A stretch of 64,000 nucleotides of DNA, taken from Polynucleobacter sp. JS-JIR-II-b4. Its GTDB lineage: Bacteria > Pseudomonadota > Gammaproteobacteria > Burkholderiales > Burkholderiaceae. Positions 16,171 through 25,532 of the stretch are shown here, piece after piece (positions within the stretch are counted from its first letter, which is position 1; the number at the start of each line of letters is the position of its first letter). Both the position numbers and the translations under genes were made by a program. The DNA is taken from positions 682,001 to 746,000 of the forward strand of contig NZ_CP061306.1 of assembly GCF_018687815.1 (NCBI RefSeq), in the 5' to 3' direction. The notes beneath the pieces were generated by a model. The model was given only the letters and a program-made list of their open reading frames with translations, had not been told where the DNA came from and searched no databases.

Positions 16171-17433
16171 TTAGCCTCCGCGACGCATTAAGTCGAAGAA
16201 TTCACCATTATTTTTGGTCGATTTGAGCTTATCTACGATGAAGTTCATCGCCTCGATATCGTCCATATCGGCCAGCAATTTACGCAATACCCAGATCTTC
16301 TGGAGGTTCTCAGCTTTAACCAAGAGCTCCTCACGGCGGGTGCCAGACTTATTGAGGTTAATCGATGGGTAAACACGACGCTCAGCCAAACGACGCTCAA
16401 GGTGAACTTCCATATTGCCGGTGCCTTTGAACTCCTCATAGATGAGGTCATCCATACGGCTACCAGTTTCAATCAGAGCGGTTGCGATGATCGTCAGTGA
16501 GCCACCTTCTTCAATATTACGGGCTGCACCAAAGAAACGTTTTGGACGTTGCAATGCATTGGCATCCACACCACCAGAGAGTACTTTGCCTGATGAAGGA
16601 ACAACAGTGTTGTATGCGCGTGCAAGACGAGTAATCGAATCAAGCAAGATGATCACATCTTTACCCATCTCAACCAAGCGCTTGGCTTTTTCAATCACCA
16701 TCTCGGCAACTTGAACGTGACGTACTGCTGGCTCATCAAAGGTAGAGGCAACGACTTCACCGCGAACGGAGCGTTGCATCTCAGTTACTTCTTCAGGGCG
16801 CTCGTCAACGAGCAAAACGATCAAGATAGCTTCGGGATTATTGGCGGCAATCGCGTGAGCAATGTGCTGCATCATCACAGTCTTACCGGATTTTGGTGAG
16901 GCCACGATCAAGCCACGTTGGCCGTAACCAATCGGGGAGATCATGTCGATGATGCGGCCAGTAAGGTTCTCTTCGGCCTTGATATCACGCTCTAAGCTGA
17001 TCACGCGATTCGGGTGTAACGGCGTTAAGTTCTCGAACATGATGCGGTTCTTGAGGGCTTCAGGAGCCAAACCGTTGATCTTGTCTACCTTTACCAAGGC
17101 AAAGTAACGCTCACCATCTTTAGGTGTGCGTACTTCACCTTCAACGCTGTCACCAGTGTGTAAGTTAAAACGACGGATCTGTGCAGGAGAGATATAAATA
17201 TCATCAGGAGAAGCCATGTAAGAGGCTTCAGGAGAGCGCAAGAAACCAAAGCCATCAGGCAGCACTTCCAAAGTGCCATCGCCGAAAACAGTTTCGCCAG
17301 CTTTCGCACGTTTTTTTAGAATGGCAAACATTAATTCTTGTTTGCGCATCCGTTGTGTATTTTCAATCTCCAAGCTAGCTGCCATTTCAAGCAGAGCGGA
17401 TACGTGGAGGACTTTGAGTTCAGTTAATTGCAT
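16171..17433 (-). CDS. rho: Transcription termination factor Rho
   Basis: 420 residues, the canonical size. An N-terminal helical domain ([20 protein letters not shown]) and cold-shock-like RNA-binding domain ([19 protein letters not shown]) are followed by the RecA-like ATPase core. Walker A lies in [12 protein letters not shown], Walker B in [17 protein letters not shown], and the secondary RNA site in the R-loop region. Rho is a hexameric RNA helicase that terminates untranslated transcripts. A minus-strand promoter is visible at 17597-17624, leaving a leader of about 150 nt, which would suit the autogenous control known for rho. Confidence 0.97.
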   Translation of the reverse strand: MQLTELKVLHVSALLEMAASLEIENTQRMRKQELMFAILKKRAKAGETVFGDGTLEVLPDGFGFLRSPEASYMASPDDIYISPAQIRRFNLHTGDSVEGEVRTPKDGERYFALVKVDKINGLAPEALKNRIMFENLTPLHPNRVISLERDIKAEENLTGRIIDMISPIGYGQRGLIVASPKSGKTVMMQHIAHAIAANNPEAILIVLLVDERPEEVTEMQRSVRGEVVASTFDEPAVRHVQVAEMVIEKAKRLVEMGKDVIILLDSITRLARAYNTVVPSSGKVLSGGVDANALQRPKRFFGAARNIEEGGSLTIIATALIETGSRMDDLIYEEFKGTGNMEVHLERRLAERRVYPSINLNKSGTRREELLVKAENLQKIWVLRKLLADMDDIEAMNFIVDKLKSTKNNGEFFDLMRRGG

Positions 17434-17596
17434 GTGGTTCTCGGGTGTTGATGAATTTGAATTTGGGAATTTGTTTTGGGGTATCGCTGCGCAGATTTAG
17501 ATCACGCAGATGTGGAAAAACAGAATTTTGGAATTTGCTAAAAGAAGGGGGAGGTAAATTGCTGAAAATCGGAGCACTGATTAGTGCGTTTGAGTA

Positions 17597-17624
17597 ATAC
17601 TACACCAAAAAATGCGTCTGACAA
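17597..17624 (-). promoter_or_regulatory. Predicted sigma-70 promoter for rho
   Basis: On the minus strand, TTGTCA (17624-17619) is a 5/6 match to the -35 box, followed by a 16-bp spacer and TAGTAT (17602-17597) as the -10 box. Transcription would start near 17590, about 155 nt before the rho ATG. Confidence 0.5.
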
Positions 17625-17643
17625 GCGTTTAAAGCGGTAAAAG

Positions 17644-17670
17644 CCACAGGCTCAGCTGGTGAACCTGTGG
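17644..17670 (-). terminator. Hairpin after trxA
   Basis: CCACAGG and CCTGTGG form a 7-bp stem around 13 nt just beyond the trxA stop. The minus strand then reads CTTTTACC, a short U-tract. Weak to moderate terminator that separates trxA from the rho promoter. Confidence 0.5.
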
Positions 17671-17681
17671 TCTGAGACTAT

Positions 17682-18008
17682 TTACAGATGACTATCAATA
17701 AATGCAGTCAACTGGGATTTGGCCAAAGCGCCTACTTTTTGAGCAGCCACGGTGCCATTTTTGAAGAGGATTAGGGTAGGAATGCCGCGAATATTGAACT
17801 GGGCAGGAACGCCTTGGTTCTCATCCACGTTCATTTTTGCGATCTGTATCTTGTCGCCATACTCGCCAGCGAGCTCTTCCAGGATCGGACCAATCATTTT
17901 GCAAGGACCGCACCACTCAGCCCAGAAGTCGAGCAGAACAGGTTTATCGGACTTGAGGACGTCTTGTTCGAAAGAGGCGTCAGTTACATATTTAATGCCG
18001 GCACTCAT
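17682..18008 (-). CDS. trxA: Thioredoxin 1
   Basis: 108 residues, standard length. The active site WCGPC (Cys33, Cys36) lies in [18 protein letters not shown], and the cis-proline loop in [15 protein letters not shown]. It is a cytoplasmic disulfide reductase for ribonucleotide reductase, PAPS reductase and methionine sulfoxide reductases. AAGGA precedes the ATG. The gene lies upstream of rho in the conserved trxA-rho-rpmE order. The divergent intergenic region shared with addB contains a GAACGTTC palindrome near 18088. Confidence 0.97.
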   Translation of the reverse strand: MSAGIKYVTDASFEQDVLKSDKPVLLDFWAEWCGPCKMIGPILEELAGEYGDKIQIAKMNVDENQGVPAQFNIRGIPTLILFKNGTVAAQKVGALAKSQLTAFIDSHL

Positions 18009-18118
18009 GAAAATTCCTTATTTAGACTTATTTAGCGAGTTATTTAATTATGTCGTTACAACGCTTATATTAGCAATAAGCGGAACGTTCTGCTCAAAAT
18101 AGATAAATTACCCAATTA

Positions 18119-21085
18119 ATGTCCCAGCCTTTCCCAGTTCTTTCTGACCAAAAGCAAGTGCAACAATGGGCAATTACGCCCAATGCTGGTGCGCTTACCC
18201 AATTGGCAAAAGGCATCTGGGATTGTGCAGTGCAAACCAATCAGCGCCCCCTAGTGGTTCTGAGTACTGCGGGACCCTTAATCGGGGTTAGGGCAGCTCT
18301 TGAATTAAACCGACCCAAAGATCTTCGAGGCAACATCGCATTCTTACCTCAAGTCATCAGCTTTACAGATTGGCTGGAAGCTGCGCCAGGCGCATGGAAA
18401 TTTCCAAAGAAGCAAAGTGATTTAGAGAGATGGTTGGGGGTATATGCCACTTTGCGCAAACACAAAGATCTGCAGTCATGGTTTAAAGCCGAAACAGAAT
18501 CTGGTGCGTGGGGTCTAGCGCAGGCAATCGTTGAAGCATGTGACACCTTATCAACTGCAGTGAGTCCACAACTGCAAAAACAAATTCATGAATTCATTCA
18601 AAATAATCGGAATGAGAAAAGTACTCTCGGCGAGATCTGTCTGAGTCGGGCGCAGGATTTACTCGACAGTACTGTTGCTAAAGTCTACTCAGGAATGGCA
18701 CGTAAGGTTGTTGATCAAGAGACTAAGGTCTTGCTCACATTTTGGCGCTACACCGCGAGTGTGAGCGATCCAGCATTTCGTGATCATTTTGCAATGGCGG
18801 CTCATCTCGAGGCTGCTAAGAATGCAAATCCCGCAAGACCTCTAATATGGGTAGAGACTGCTGATCCGACTCCCATCGATCAAGAGATCATCGGAACTCT
18901 GCTGGCCGAGTATGCCCAATATGCCCCTGTGGTAGAGGCAAGGATGAGCTGGAGTGATGTGGGCTTATGGGCAGAGACAATTGGTATTAGTGATGCGCAG
19001 GCAGAGGCGCTCAGGAATGTTAAGCAAGCCCATAGCAAGGGTTGGCGGCTGATTGCAGCTAAACGCTTCGAGGAGCTGGCGTGGGCTGCTGCCAAAACAA
19101 TAGAGCAACATCTGATTGATGGAAAAACTCAGTTGGCACTGGTTGCGCAAGATCGCTTGGTGGCCAGAAGGGTGCGTGCCCTGCTTTCAAGATTAGGCCC
19201 AGCACTCAACATTCGAGACGAAACTGGTTGGAAGTTATCCACTACGCGTGCCGCAGCTGCACTCAATAGTTGGTTAGAACTCATTAAAGTGCCAAAAGAT
19301 GGGCCTAGTGCAAAAGCCTTGCTTGAGTTTTTACAGAATCCTTTTTTAGATCTTGGAAAGATTTTGAATCGAGATGCAGAGGTCTGCATCGGACTCATTG
19401 CAGAGCTTGAAGATATCCTGGTAGGCAGTAAGGCAGAGTCTGGTTGGAAAACCTTTCACCTAGCTATAGAGGGCGCGCAAGAGAACGCAGTAAAAACATC
19501 TAGCGCATTACCTAGTGCTGCATTATTTGAGTTATTACAGTTTGTCAGAGAGCGCCATCATGAGTGGTTAACACTCAAGTTTGATTGCAGTAAAGCGTAC
19601 GCTCACCTGCAGGCCAATCTCCAGGCGACTGGCATGGTTCAAAGCCTTGAGAAAGATTCGGCTGGTAAGCAATTACTAGATGTCCTCAAGACATTCGATT
19701 TAAGTAAGACGCAGTATCAGGAGGCGCCTATTCGCCTGAGCGAGTGGCTCAGTTTGCTTAAAACCGTCATTGAGGGTGCTAGTTATCAAGAGGCTGGCAA
19801 AGAGGCTAAAGCGACGCTGAGTATTTTGCCGCTGAGTTCTACGCGTATGCGTAACTTCGAAGCGGTAGTGGTAGTGGGTTGCGATGAACAACAGTTACCA
19901 GCGTATTCCGAGGCACCATTATTTTTTTCAGATGCACTAAATCAACTATTAAAGACCTCGACGATAGCAATGCAGTTTGTACAGCAGGCCAGGGATCTCT
20001 CACAACTTCTGGTGTCATGCACCAATGTCGATTTACTCTGGCAAAGTAAAAGCAATAATGGTGAGCCGCTGAGACCTTCCGCTTGGATACAGCGTTTGCA
20101 AAATCAAATTGAGTGGGAAGCGAAAACAACTCAATTAAGCAAGCGCGCTTTTGAAGCTGCACCTATGAAGATGGCGGTTGCGCATTTTGAAGAAGATCTA
20201 CCCATGCCGCTATCGATGAGTCCCAGCGCCTATAAGGCTCTGCGGGATTGCCCATATCGATATTACGTCCGCAGCCTGCTAGGCTTGCGTAAGAATAAAG
20301 AGTTTGATGAGGGCTTTGACGCTTCGTTAGCAGGACAGACATTGCATAAACTGCTCAAGCGTTTTTACCAGGCACTCAAAACCCAAGAGCATACCAATCC
20401 CGCTCTAAAAACCAATTCAGATCAAAGACGTGCTTGGATGGAACAAGTCTTAAGCGTTTATTCAGAGCAAGAGTTTGCTTCTTTGATTGAGGGTGATGCA
20501 AGAGTGATGGGTGCGTTAAGGGATTGGCAAAAACAAATTCCTAGTTTTGTAGATTGGCAGTTGCAACGTGAGTTAGCAGGTTGGCAATATTTCGATGGCG
20601 AAGTCAAAGTTGGCTTTGATTTGCCATTTAAAGATGTAGATGGCAATCCCAAGATCATTCGTATTGAAGGTTATGCCGATCGTTACGACGTCAATGTAGA
20701 TAACAACAAGTTTGCCTCAGTGATCGACTATAAAAATCAACGTTTTGAGAGAGTCAAAGTAAGGGCTGAGCATATTCTGGATGATCCACAGCTATTGATC
20801 TACGCTCAGGCTGCCAATGAGGGTCAAGAAAGCCATAAGCTGAGTGGACATCAGGTACAGCAAGCCGAATGGGTGGCCTTGAAGGCGGATATCTCTAAAG
20901 GCGAGCAAAAAGCGCTGCGCAGCCAAGAGGTAGTTGATATGCCAGAAATGATGCAACAGTTTTCTGAGCAAATTACAGAAGATGTAGAGCAGCTTTGGGC
21001 TAAAAAGCCCATGCAAGCATTTGCTCCAGATGGGGTGTGCCAATACTGCGAAGCAAGAGGCATTTGCAGGAAGGGGATTTGGTGA
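18119..21085 (+). CDS. addB: AddB-like nuclease/helicase-like subunit with Fe-S cluster motif
   Basis: 988 residues. The N-terminal two thirds is a helicase-like fold without intact ATPase motifs, as in AddB. The C-terminal PD-(D/E)XK nuclease domain is complete: GQTLHKLLKRF, IRIEGYADRYDV, SVIDYKNQRF and QLLIYAQAAN. Four Cys ligands of an AddB-type iron-sulfur cluster are visible: one in LRDCPYRYYV and three in CQYCEARGIC at the C-terminus. With AddA it resects double-strand breaks for RecA. The ribosome-binding site at the ATG is weak. Its stop overlaps the start of addA. Confidence 0.88.
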   Translation: MSQPFPVLSDQKQVQQWAITPNAGALTQLAKGIWDCAVQTNQRPLVVLSTAGPLIGVRAALELNRPKDLRGNIAFLPQVISFTDWLEAAPGAWKFPKKQSDLERWLGVYATLRKHKDLQSWFKAETESGAWGLAQAIVEACDTLSTAVSPQLQKQIHEFIQNNRNEKSTLGEICLSRAQDLLDSTVAKVYSGMARKVVDQETKVLLTFWRYTASVSDPAFRDHFAMAAHLEAAKNANPARPLIWVETADPTPIDQEIIGTLLAEYAQYAPVVEARMSWSDVGLWAETIGISDAQAEALRNVKQAHSKGWRLIAAKRFEELAWAAAKTIEQHLIDGKTQLALVAQDRLVARRVRALLSRLGPALNIRDETGWKLSTTRAAAALNSWLELIKVPKDGPSAKALLEFLQNPFLDLGKILNRDAEVCIGLIAELEDILVGSKAESGWKTFHLAIEGAQENAVKTSSALPSAALFELLQFVRERHHEWLTLKFDCSKAYAHLQANLQATGMVQSLEKDSAGKQLLDVLKTFDLSKTQYQEAPIRLSEWLSLLKTVIEGASYQEAGKEAKATLSILPLSSTRMRNFEAVVVVGCDEQQLPAYSEAPLFFSDALNQLLKTSTIAMQFVQQARDLSQLLVSCTNVDLLWQSKSNNGEPLRPSAWIQRLQNQIEWEAKTTQLSKRAFEAAPMKMAVAHFEEDLPMPLSMSPSAYKALRDCPYRYYVRSLLGLRKNKEFDEGFDASLAGQTLHKLLKRFYQALKTQEHTNPALKTNSDQRRAWMEQVLSVYSEQEFASLIEGDARVMGALRDWQKQIPSFVDWQLQRELAGWQYFDGEVKVGFDLPFKDVDGNPKIIRIEGYADRYDVNVDNNKFASVIDYKNQRFERVKVRAEHILDDPQLLIYAQAANEGQESHKLSGHQVQQAEWVALKADISKGEQKALRSQEVVDMPEMMQQFSEQITEDVEQLWAKKPMQAFAPDGVCQYCEARGICRKGIW

Positions 21086-24000
21086 GCGATCAGATTAACG
21101 CGTTGCCAGAGAAGCAGCCTTATTCAGAGAGGCTTGCTTGTGATCCACAGCGTTCGGTCGTTGTGTCGGCTTGCGCAGGCAGTGGCAAGACTTGGTTATT
21201 GGTGGCCCGGATGGTGCGGCTGTTGCTCGATGATGTGAAGCCACAAGAGATACTCGCACTCACGTTTACACGCAAAGCGGCGCAAGAAATGCGTGACCGC
21301 CTATATGGATTGCTCGAACAATTTTCAAAAAGTGATGATGTCTCTTTGATGAAAGAGCTAACCACTCGGGGTATAGAAAAAGAGCAGACTGAAAAATACC
21401 TGCCCAAGGCTAAAGCACTTTATGAACAGGTGCTGGCAAACCCACAACCAATTGTGATTGATACCTTTCATGGTTGGTTTGGCAGGTTGCTGGGCGCAGC
21501 TCCAGTATCAATGGGCATTCAGCCAGGGTTTAAGTTGCGTGAAGATGCTAAGCGACTGCAAGAGGAGTGTCTTGATGATTGGTGGGGTGATCTCACTCCA
21601 GAATTGAAAGCGCATTACGACGTTTTGCTGAATCATTTGGGCTCACATGAAACCCAAAAACTCTTAATGGGTAAAAGTAGTCTCTTTAAACAAAGAGGTG
21701 CATGGACTTTTTTTGCAAAGCAATGCGAGCAAGCGGGTATCACCCCAATAGGGCATCTAAAGCAATCCCTAAATAAACTGAATTTACCTAATCCATTGCT
21801 AGCTCAGTGGAATGCGCCTAATGCGCTGGCAGACTTACAGTTTTTAGCACGCTGTTTTGAGAATAGCAGCGTAAAAGATAGTGATCTTCTGAAATACTTG
21901 CTTCCCGCAATTGCCTGTAAAGAGAATTCTGGCGACGTGTCTGAGGTCGCAGTTAATTTTCAAACTACCTTCTTAACCAAGGAGCCAAAATACCGTAGCA
22001 ATAACGACAAGGCTTTAGGTGAAGCGAAGAAATATCTTGAGAAGATGGGTGAGGCTCATCGTATTGATGAGCACATCGCCATTAAGCAAAATTGGGGCCA
22101 TGCTTTTGAGGAATATCTGCTATGGCAAGCAGAGCGGGATATCTTTGCAATCAATGAAGCCTGGTTTGCTCTAAATCAATCCATGATGGCGCACGCCAAC
22201 GCTCAAAAAGAAAATATGCGCGTGCGTGATTTCGATGACCTAGAGCTTGGTGTCAGTTTGCTGATGGGCGATGCCGCTAATGCTGCCTACCTTCAATCTC
22301 GCTTGGATGCTAAATACAAGCAAATATTGGTTGATGAGTTTCAGGATACCAATCCGCTGCAATGGCAAATTCTGCGAGCTTGGTTGGCGGGTTATAGCGA
22401 GGGTGATGAGAGACCAAAAGTCTTTATTGTGGGTGATCCCAAACAGTCGATTTATCGCTTCCGTCGCGCTGATCCGAGGTTATTTGTAAGTGCAGCCCAG
22501 TTTTTGCATCAACACCATGCTGCCGCTTACATTGAACAGGATAAAACGCGCCGTAATGCAGGTGAAATCAATAAAGCAGTAAATGCAATCTTTCAGGGTG
22601 AGCAAGTTCCCCCCGATTACCCATACTCAGAACAGCAAACGCTTTGGACTGCTCCTGTTGAGGACAAGCCCACCGACGTTTATGCTCAACAAGGCGAGAT
22701 TTATTTACTACCGCTGATTCCTTATGTGGAACAGACTCAAGAGTTGCGAGAAGGTAGCGCTTTTGATGGTGCCATTGCGGATTCAAGTGAAACTGTTGGA
22801 GTGATTCAGCGTCAGCATGAGGGTGAGTTAGTAGCGCGTCTCATTCAAGAAGTGATTGCAACCCGAAAAGTTGCCGATAAAGAGGGTGGCAATGAAATAT
22901 GGCGAGACGCCAGAGCAAGTGATTTTTTATTACTCGTCAAGCGGCGTAAATATCTACCCCAATACGAAAGGGCTTTGCGTGATGTGAAGCTTGCCTATGA
23001 GAGTCCTCGCCTAGGCGGTCTACTCAATACTCTTGAGATAGACGACCTGATTGCTTTGCTGACTGTACTAGTAACCCCTCGCCATGACTTGCCATTGGCG
23101 CAGGTGCTCAGAACCCCGATTTTTGGTTTTACAGAAAAACAAATGCAGCAATTGGCAGTGGCGATGACTTCTGGCCATTACCGCTCCTGGTGGGATGCAT
23201 TGCAAGACAGTAGGGATGCCAAGCTACAAGTGGCTGCGCGTTACTTAAAGCATTGGCATCTTTTAGGTGAGCGCTTGCCAGTGCATGACCTGCTTGATCG
23301 TATTTACCAAGAGGGAGATGTGCGCCTGAAATACGCTGCGGTCTGTCAGGACCTCGATCGACCTCAGGTCTTGGCAAATTTAGATGCATTCTTAGAGGTG
23401 GCACTCAATCAAGATGGAGGTCAGTACCCAAGCTTGAGTCGCTTTATTCAGGAAATGAACATTAAGCGCCGCGGGGACGATGATGAAACTCCCGATGAAG
23501 GTGATGTAGATGCGGCAAGTGATGAGAACTTGGCTGATGTGAATGAAGAGAGTGAGATGTCAGAAGAGGATCGTCATAAGCGTGTGCGCTTGATGACTAT
23601 TCATGGTGCCAAGGGCTTGGAATCACCTTTTGTCATCATTCTCGATGCAAACAATACCGATACTAATGTGGATTACAGCGGAGTATTGATAGACTGGTCT
23701 CCGCAAGAAGAGGGGCCATCACATCTATCGTTGTTTACGTCTAAAACATTGACTAGCCCTCGCGCTGAGATCAATGAGGCTGAGAAACAAATTGGTGAAA
23801 AAGAAAACTGGAACTTGCTTTATGTTGCAATGACCCGTGCACGCCAGGGTTTATGGATTGGTGGTGATGCTCAAAAACCAACTGCCAATAATCCTAGCGG
23901 CTTAGATAAAGCCTCTTGGTATGGCAAGGCGAGCAATGCAGGGTTGACTGTATATCAGGTCAACCACCAGGTTGCAGCTACAGAAGAGGCTGAGGCTATA

Positions 24001-24615
24001 AAACCTAGTCAAGAAAACGTGGTCGAGGATTTTGTCTTGGACTGGAATCCCGCACAAGAAAGTCATATGCAAATGCTGTCTGATATTGAAAGCGGCGTCA
24101 CAGTTGAAGTATTTGCGGGCGAGGGCGAGTGGGTAGAAGAGCTCGATCCAGAAATCTTAGAAGACGGCACGAACCTCCATAAGTTACTTGAGTTCCTTAC
24201 TCCAGACTCCAGTAATCAAATAAAGCCACCCATGCCAAGCGAGCAAGAGCTGATGAATTGGCTAGGGGTAGATGAGGAGCATGCAAAAACGCTGATCGCT
24301 CGCACAAAAACAGTACTAGAGGCTCCCGAACTTAAGCGCTATCTTGCCTCGCGTGAATGGCTACAAGCGTGGAATGAACTAGATATCTCTAGCAAGGATG
24401 GCAAGAGCTATCGCATGGATCGCTTGGTGGAGTTTGGCGACCATTTGGCCATCATCGATTACAAGCTCACTATCCCAGAGCTGGGTAGCGAGAAATATGA
24501 AAAGTACCGCAAGCAGTTACAGGGCTACCAGGCTGAGTTAACCCGAATTAGAAAAGACAAGCCAAACAAGGCTTACTTGATTTCGTCCAAGGGTGAGATA
24601 GTCGAAGTAAGGTAA
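21082..24615 (+). CDS. addA: AddA-like UvrD/Rep helicase-nuclease
   Basis: 1177 residues from GTG 21082, which overlaps the addB stop (GTGA) and has AGGAAGGGG 5 bp upstream; the frame is open to 21037 but that would overlap addB by 49 bp. Superfamily 1 motifs are all present: VSACAGSGKTWLL (I), LVDEFQDTNPLQW (II), VGDPKQSIYRFRRADP (III), MTIHGAKGLES (V) and YVAMTRARQGLWIG (VI). A C-terminal nuclease domain follows with GTNLHKLLEFL, MDRLVEFG, AIIDYKL and KQLQGYQAEL. It is the motor subunit of the recombination nuclease that replaces RecBCD in many bacteria. Confidence 0.92.
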   Translation: MSDQINALPEKQPYSERLACDPQRSVVVSACAGSGKTWLLVARMVRLLLDDVKPQEILALTFTRKAAQEMRDRLYGLLEQFSKSDDVSLMKELTTRGIEKEQTEKYLPKAKALYEQVLANPQPIVIDTFHGWFGRLLGAAPVSMGIQPGFKLREDAKRLQEECLDDWWGDLTPELKAHYDVLLNHLGSHETQKLLMGKSSLFKQRGAWTFFAKQCEQAGITPIGHLKQSLNKLNLPNPLLAQWNAPNALADLQFLARCFENSSVKDSDLLKYLLPAIACKENSGDVSEVAVNFQTTFLTKEPKYRSNNDKALGEAKKYLEKMGEAHRIDEHIAIKQNWGHAFEEYLLWQAERDIFAINEAWFALNQSMMAHANAQKENMRVRDFDDLELGVSLLMGDAANAAYLQSRLDAKYKQILVDEFQDTNPLQWQILRAWLAGYSEGDERPKVFIVGDPKQSIYRFRRADPRLFVSAAQFLHQHHAAAYIEQDKTRRNAGEINKAVNAIFQGEQVPPDYPYSEQQTLWTAPVEDKPTDVYAQQGEIYLLPLIPYVEQTQELREGSAFDGAIADSSETVGVIQRQHEGELVARLIQEVIATRKVADKEGGNEIWRDARASDFLLLVKRRKYLPQYERALRDVKLAYESPRLGGLLNTLEIDDLIALLTVLVTPRHDLPLAQVLRTPIFGFTEKQMQQLAVAMTSGHYRSWWDALQDSRDAKLQVAARYLKHWHLLGERLPVHDLLDRIYQEGDVRLKYAAVCQDLDRPQVLANLDAFLEVALNQDGGQYPSLSRFIQEMNIKRRGDDDETPDEGDVDAASDENLADVNEESEMSEEDRHKRVRLMTIHGAKGLESPFVIILDANNTDTNVDYSGVLIDWSPQEEGPSHLSLFTSKTLTSPRAEINEAEKQIGEKENWNLLYVAMTRARQGLWIGGDAQKPTANNPSGLDKASWYGKASNAGLTVYQVNHQVAATEEAEAIKPSQENVVEDFVLDWNPAQESHMQMLSDIESGVTVEVFAGEGEWVEELDPEILEDGTNLHKLLEFLTPDSSNQIKPPMPSEQELMNWLGVDEEHAKTLIARTKTVLEAPELKRYLASREWLQAWNELDISSKDGKSYRMDRLVEFGDHLAIIDYKLTIPELGSEKYEKYRKQLQGYQAELTRIRKDKPNKAYLISSKGEIVEVR

Positions 24616-24619
24616 ATCC

Positions 24620-24967
24620 TTAAGCTGCAGCCTTGAATTTGTTGGTCATTAAAGCGCCTTTGCTCAACTTCTTTTCAACAGTAGATATTGATTTGGATTC
24701 TCTTTTCACTTCACCAAGCACTTGATTGATAAAAGTTTGCCAGCCTTCCCCCTTGGATTTATAAAAATCTAAAGTTTCCTTATCAATTCTTAGGGTAACC
24801 TGCTCTTTAGCTCCACTGCCTAAGGGTCTCCCTCTGCCCCGAACCGCTCGGTGTTTAATTTCATTCCACTCTTCTTCTGTGATGGGCAGGTTGTCAGGAT
24901 CGGATAGGGCTGCCTTGGTAATTGCAGCATCCTCTTTGGCACTCGGTCTAATTAGTTTTTTCTTCAT
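24620..24967 (-). CDS. brnA: BrnA family antitoxin
   Basis: 115 residues. The middle holds the BrnA pattern: ITEEEWNEIKHRAVRGRGRP, then a ribbon-helix-helix segment EQVTLRIDKETLDFYKSKGEGWQTFINQVLGEV that dimerises and binds the operator. BrnA neutralises BrnT and represses the locus. A basic C-terminal extension of about 25 residues follows the fold. The gene begins inside brnT (20-bp overlap), the usual toxin-first order for this family. It converges on addA, with 4 bp between the stop codons. Confidence 0.9.
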   Translation of the reverse strand: MKKKLIRPSAKEDAAITKAALSDPDNLPITEEEWNEIKHRAVRGRGRPLGSGAKEQVTLRIDKETLDFYKSKGEGWQTFINQVLGEVKRESKSISTVEKKLSKGALMTNKFKAAA

Positions 24968-25220
24968 AAAAATTTACCTCACGGGCGTTTGCTTTTCTTA
25001 GGCTAATAATTCTGATTACTATTTTTGATTCAACATAAACCACGCAATACACGCGTTGATTATTTGGAATCAGGGCAATGCGCCTTTCTTCACCATAATC
25101 TTTTCTTTGGTCGACCCAGCTATAGGCGGCATTCCAATCAAGTAGCTTTGCATCTGAAAGGGGTAGGCCATGTTTTGAAAGGTTTGAATCATTTTTTGCC
25201 GAATCATAAGTGAATTTCAT
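24948..25220 (-). CDS. brnT: BrnT family toxin
   Basis: 90 residues, full family length. MKFTYDSAKNDSNLSKHGL matches the conserved start, followed by DQRKDYGEERRIALIP and VYVESKIVIRIISLRKANAREVNFYEE, with the conserved RIIS-R-A--RE motif of the RelE-like ribonuclease fold. BrnT inhibits translation by cutting RNA and is bound by BrnA. Key basic residues look intact. An inverted repeat upstream (25229-25275) is the probable BrnA operator. Confidence 0.92.
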   Translation of the reverse strand: MKFTYDSAKNDSNLSKHGLPLSDAKLLDWNAAYSWVDQRKDYGEERRIALIPNNQRVYCVVYVESKIVIRIISLRKANAREVNFYEEKTN

Positions 25221-25228
25221 CGGAAATA

Positions 25229-25275
25229 TTGTAGTTACGTTAAATCATAACATCAATGAATTAATATAACTACAA
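25229..25275. promoter_or_regulatory. Inverted repeat, candidate BrnA operator
   Basis: TTGTAGTTA (25229-25237) and TAACTACAA (25267-25275) are perfect 9-bp inverted copies separated by 29 bp of AT-rich DNA directly upstream of brnT. TATGAT on the minus strand between them could be the -10 box. BrnTA loci are autoregulated by BrnA, so these are likely half-sites. Confidence 0.5.
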
Positions 25276-25315
25276 AAATTATGGGAATTCCAATAAAGGA
25301 GTGGTTAGGAAGGGC

Positions 25316-25462
25316 ATGAAGCACTATCATTGGAATATGGAACGTTTCCCCTTCATTCTCGAGCTAGTAGAAGTTGCGCAGCCCTGGTTCTTCCGAGCCA
25401 GTGTTTACCTATCCAATGCTTTTCTGGATGATCCCGCAATTTTGGCATTTGCTTTTTGCTAA
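25316..25462 (+). CDS. Possible 48-residue protein of unknown function
   Basis: ATG 25316 is preceded by AGGAAGGG with near-normal spacing and the frame runs 48 codons to 25462, followed 21 bp later by a strong terminator. The peptide has aromatic and acidic residues (NMERFPFILELVEVAQPWFF) and no recognisable domain. It could be a small protein, or the transcript could be a noncoding RNA. The reading in another frame that extends through the terminator (25374-25613) is rejected. Confidence 0.35.
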   Translation: MKHYHWNMERFPFILELVEVAQPWFFRASVYLSNAFLDDPAILAFAFC

Positions 25463-25483
25463 AACAGAAAGCAAGCAGCCAAT

Positions 25484-25513
25484 AAAAAACCACCGAACAT
25501 GCGGTGGTTTTTT
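25484..25513. terminator. Strong bidirectional Rho-independent terminator
   Basis: AAAAAACCACCG, 6-nt loop, CGGTGGTTTTTT: a 12-bp perfect stem with A-run on one side and T-run on the other. It can end the minus-strand Bug-family gene (stop at 25533) and any plus-strand transcript of the 25316 ORF. Confidence 0.9.
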
Positions 25514-25532
25514 ATTTAAGGAAGTTAAAGCC

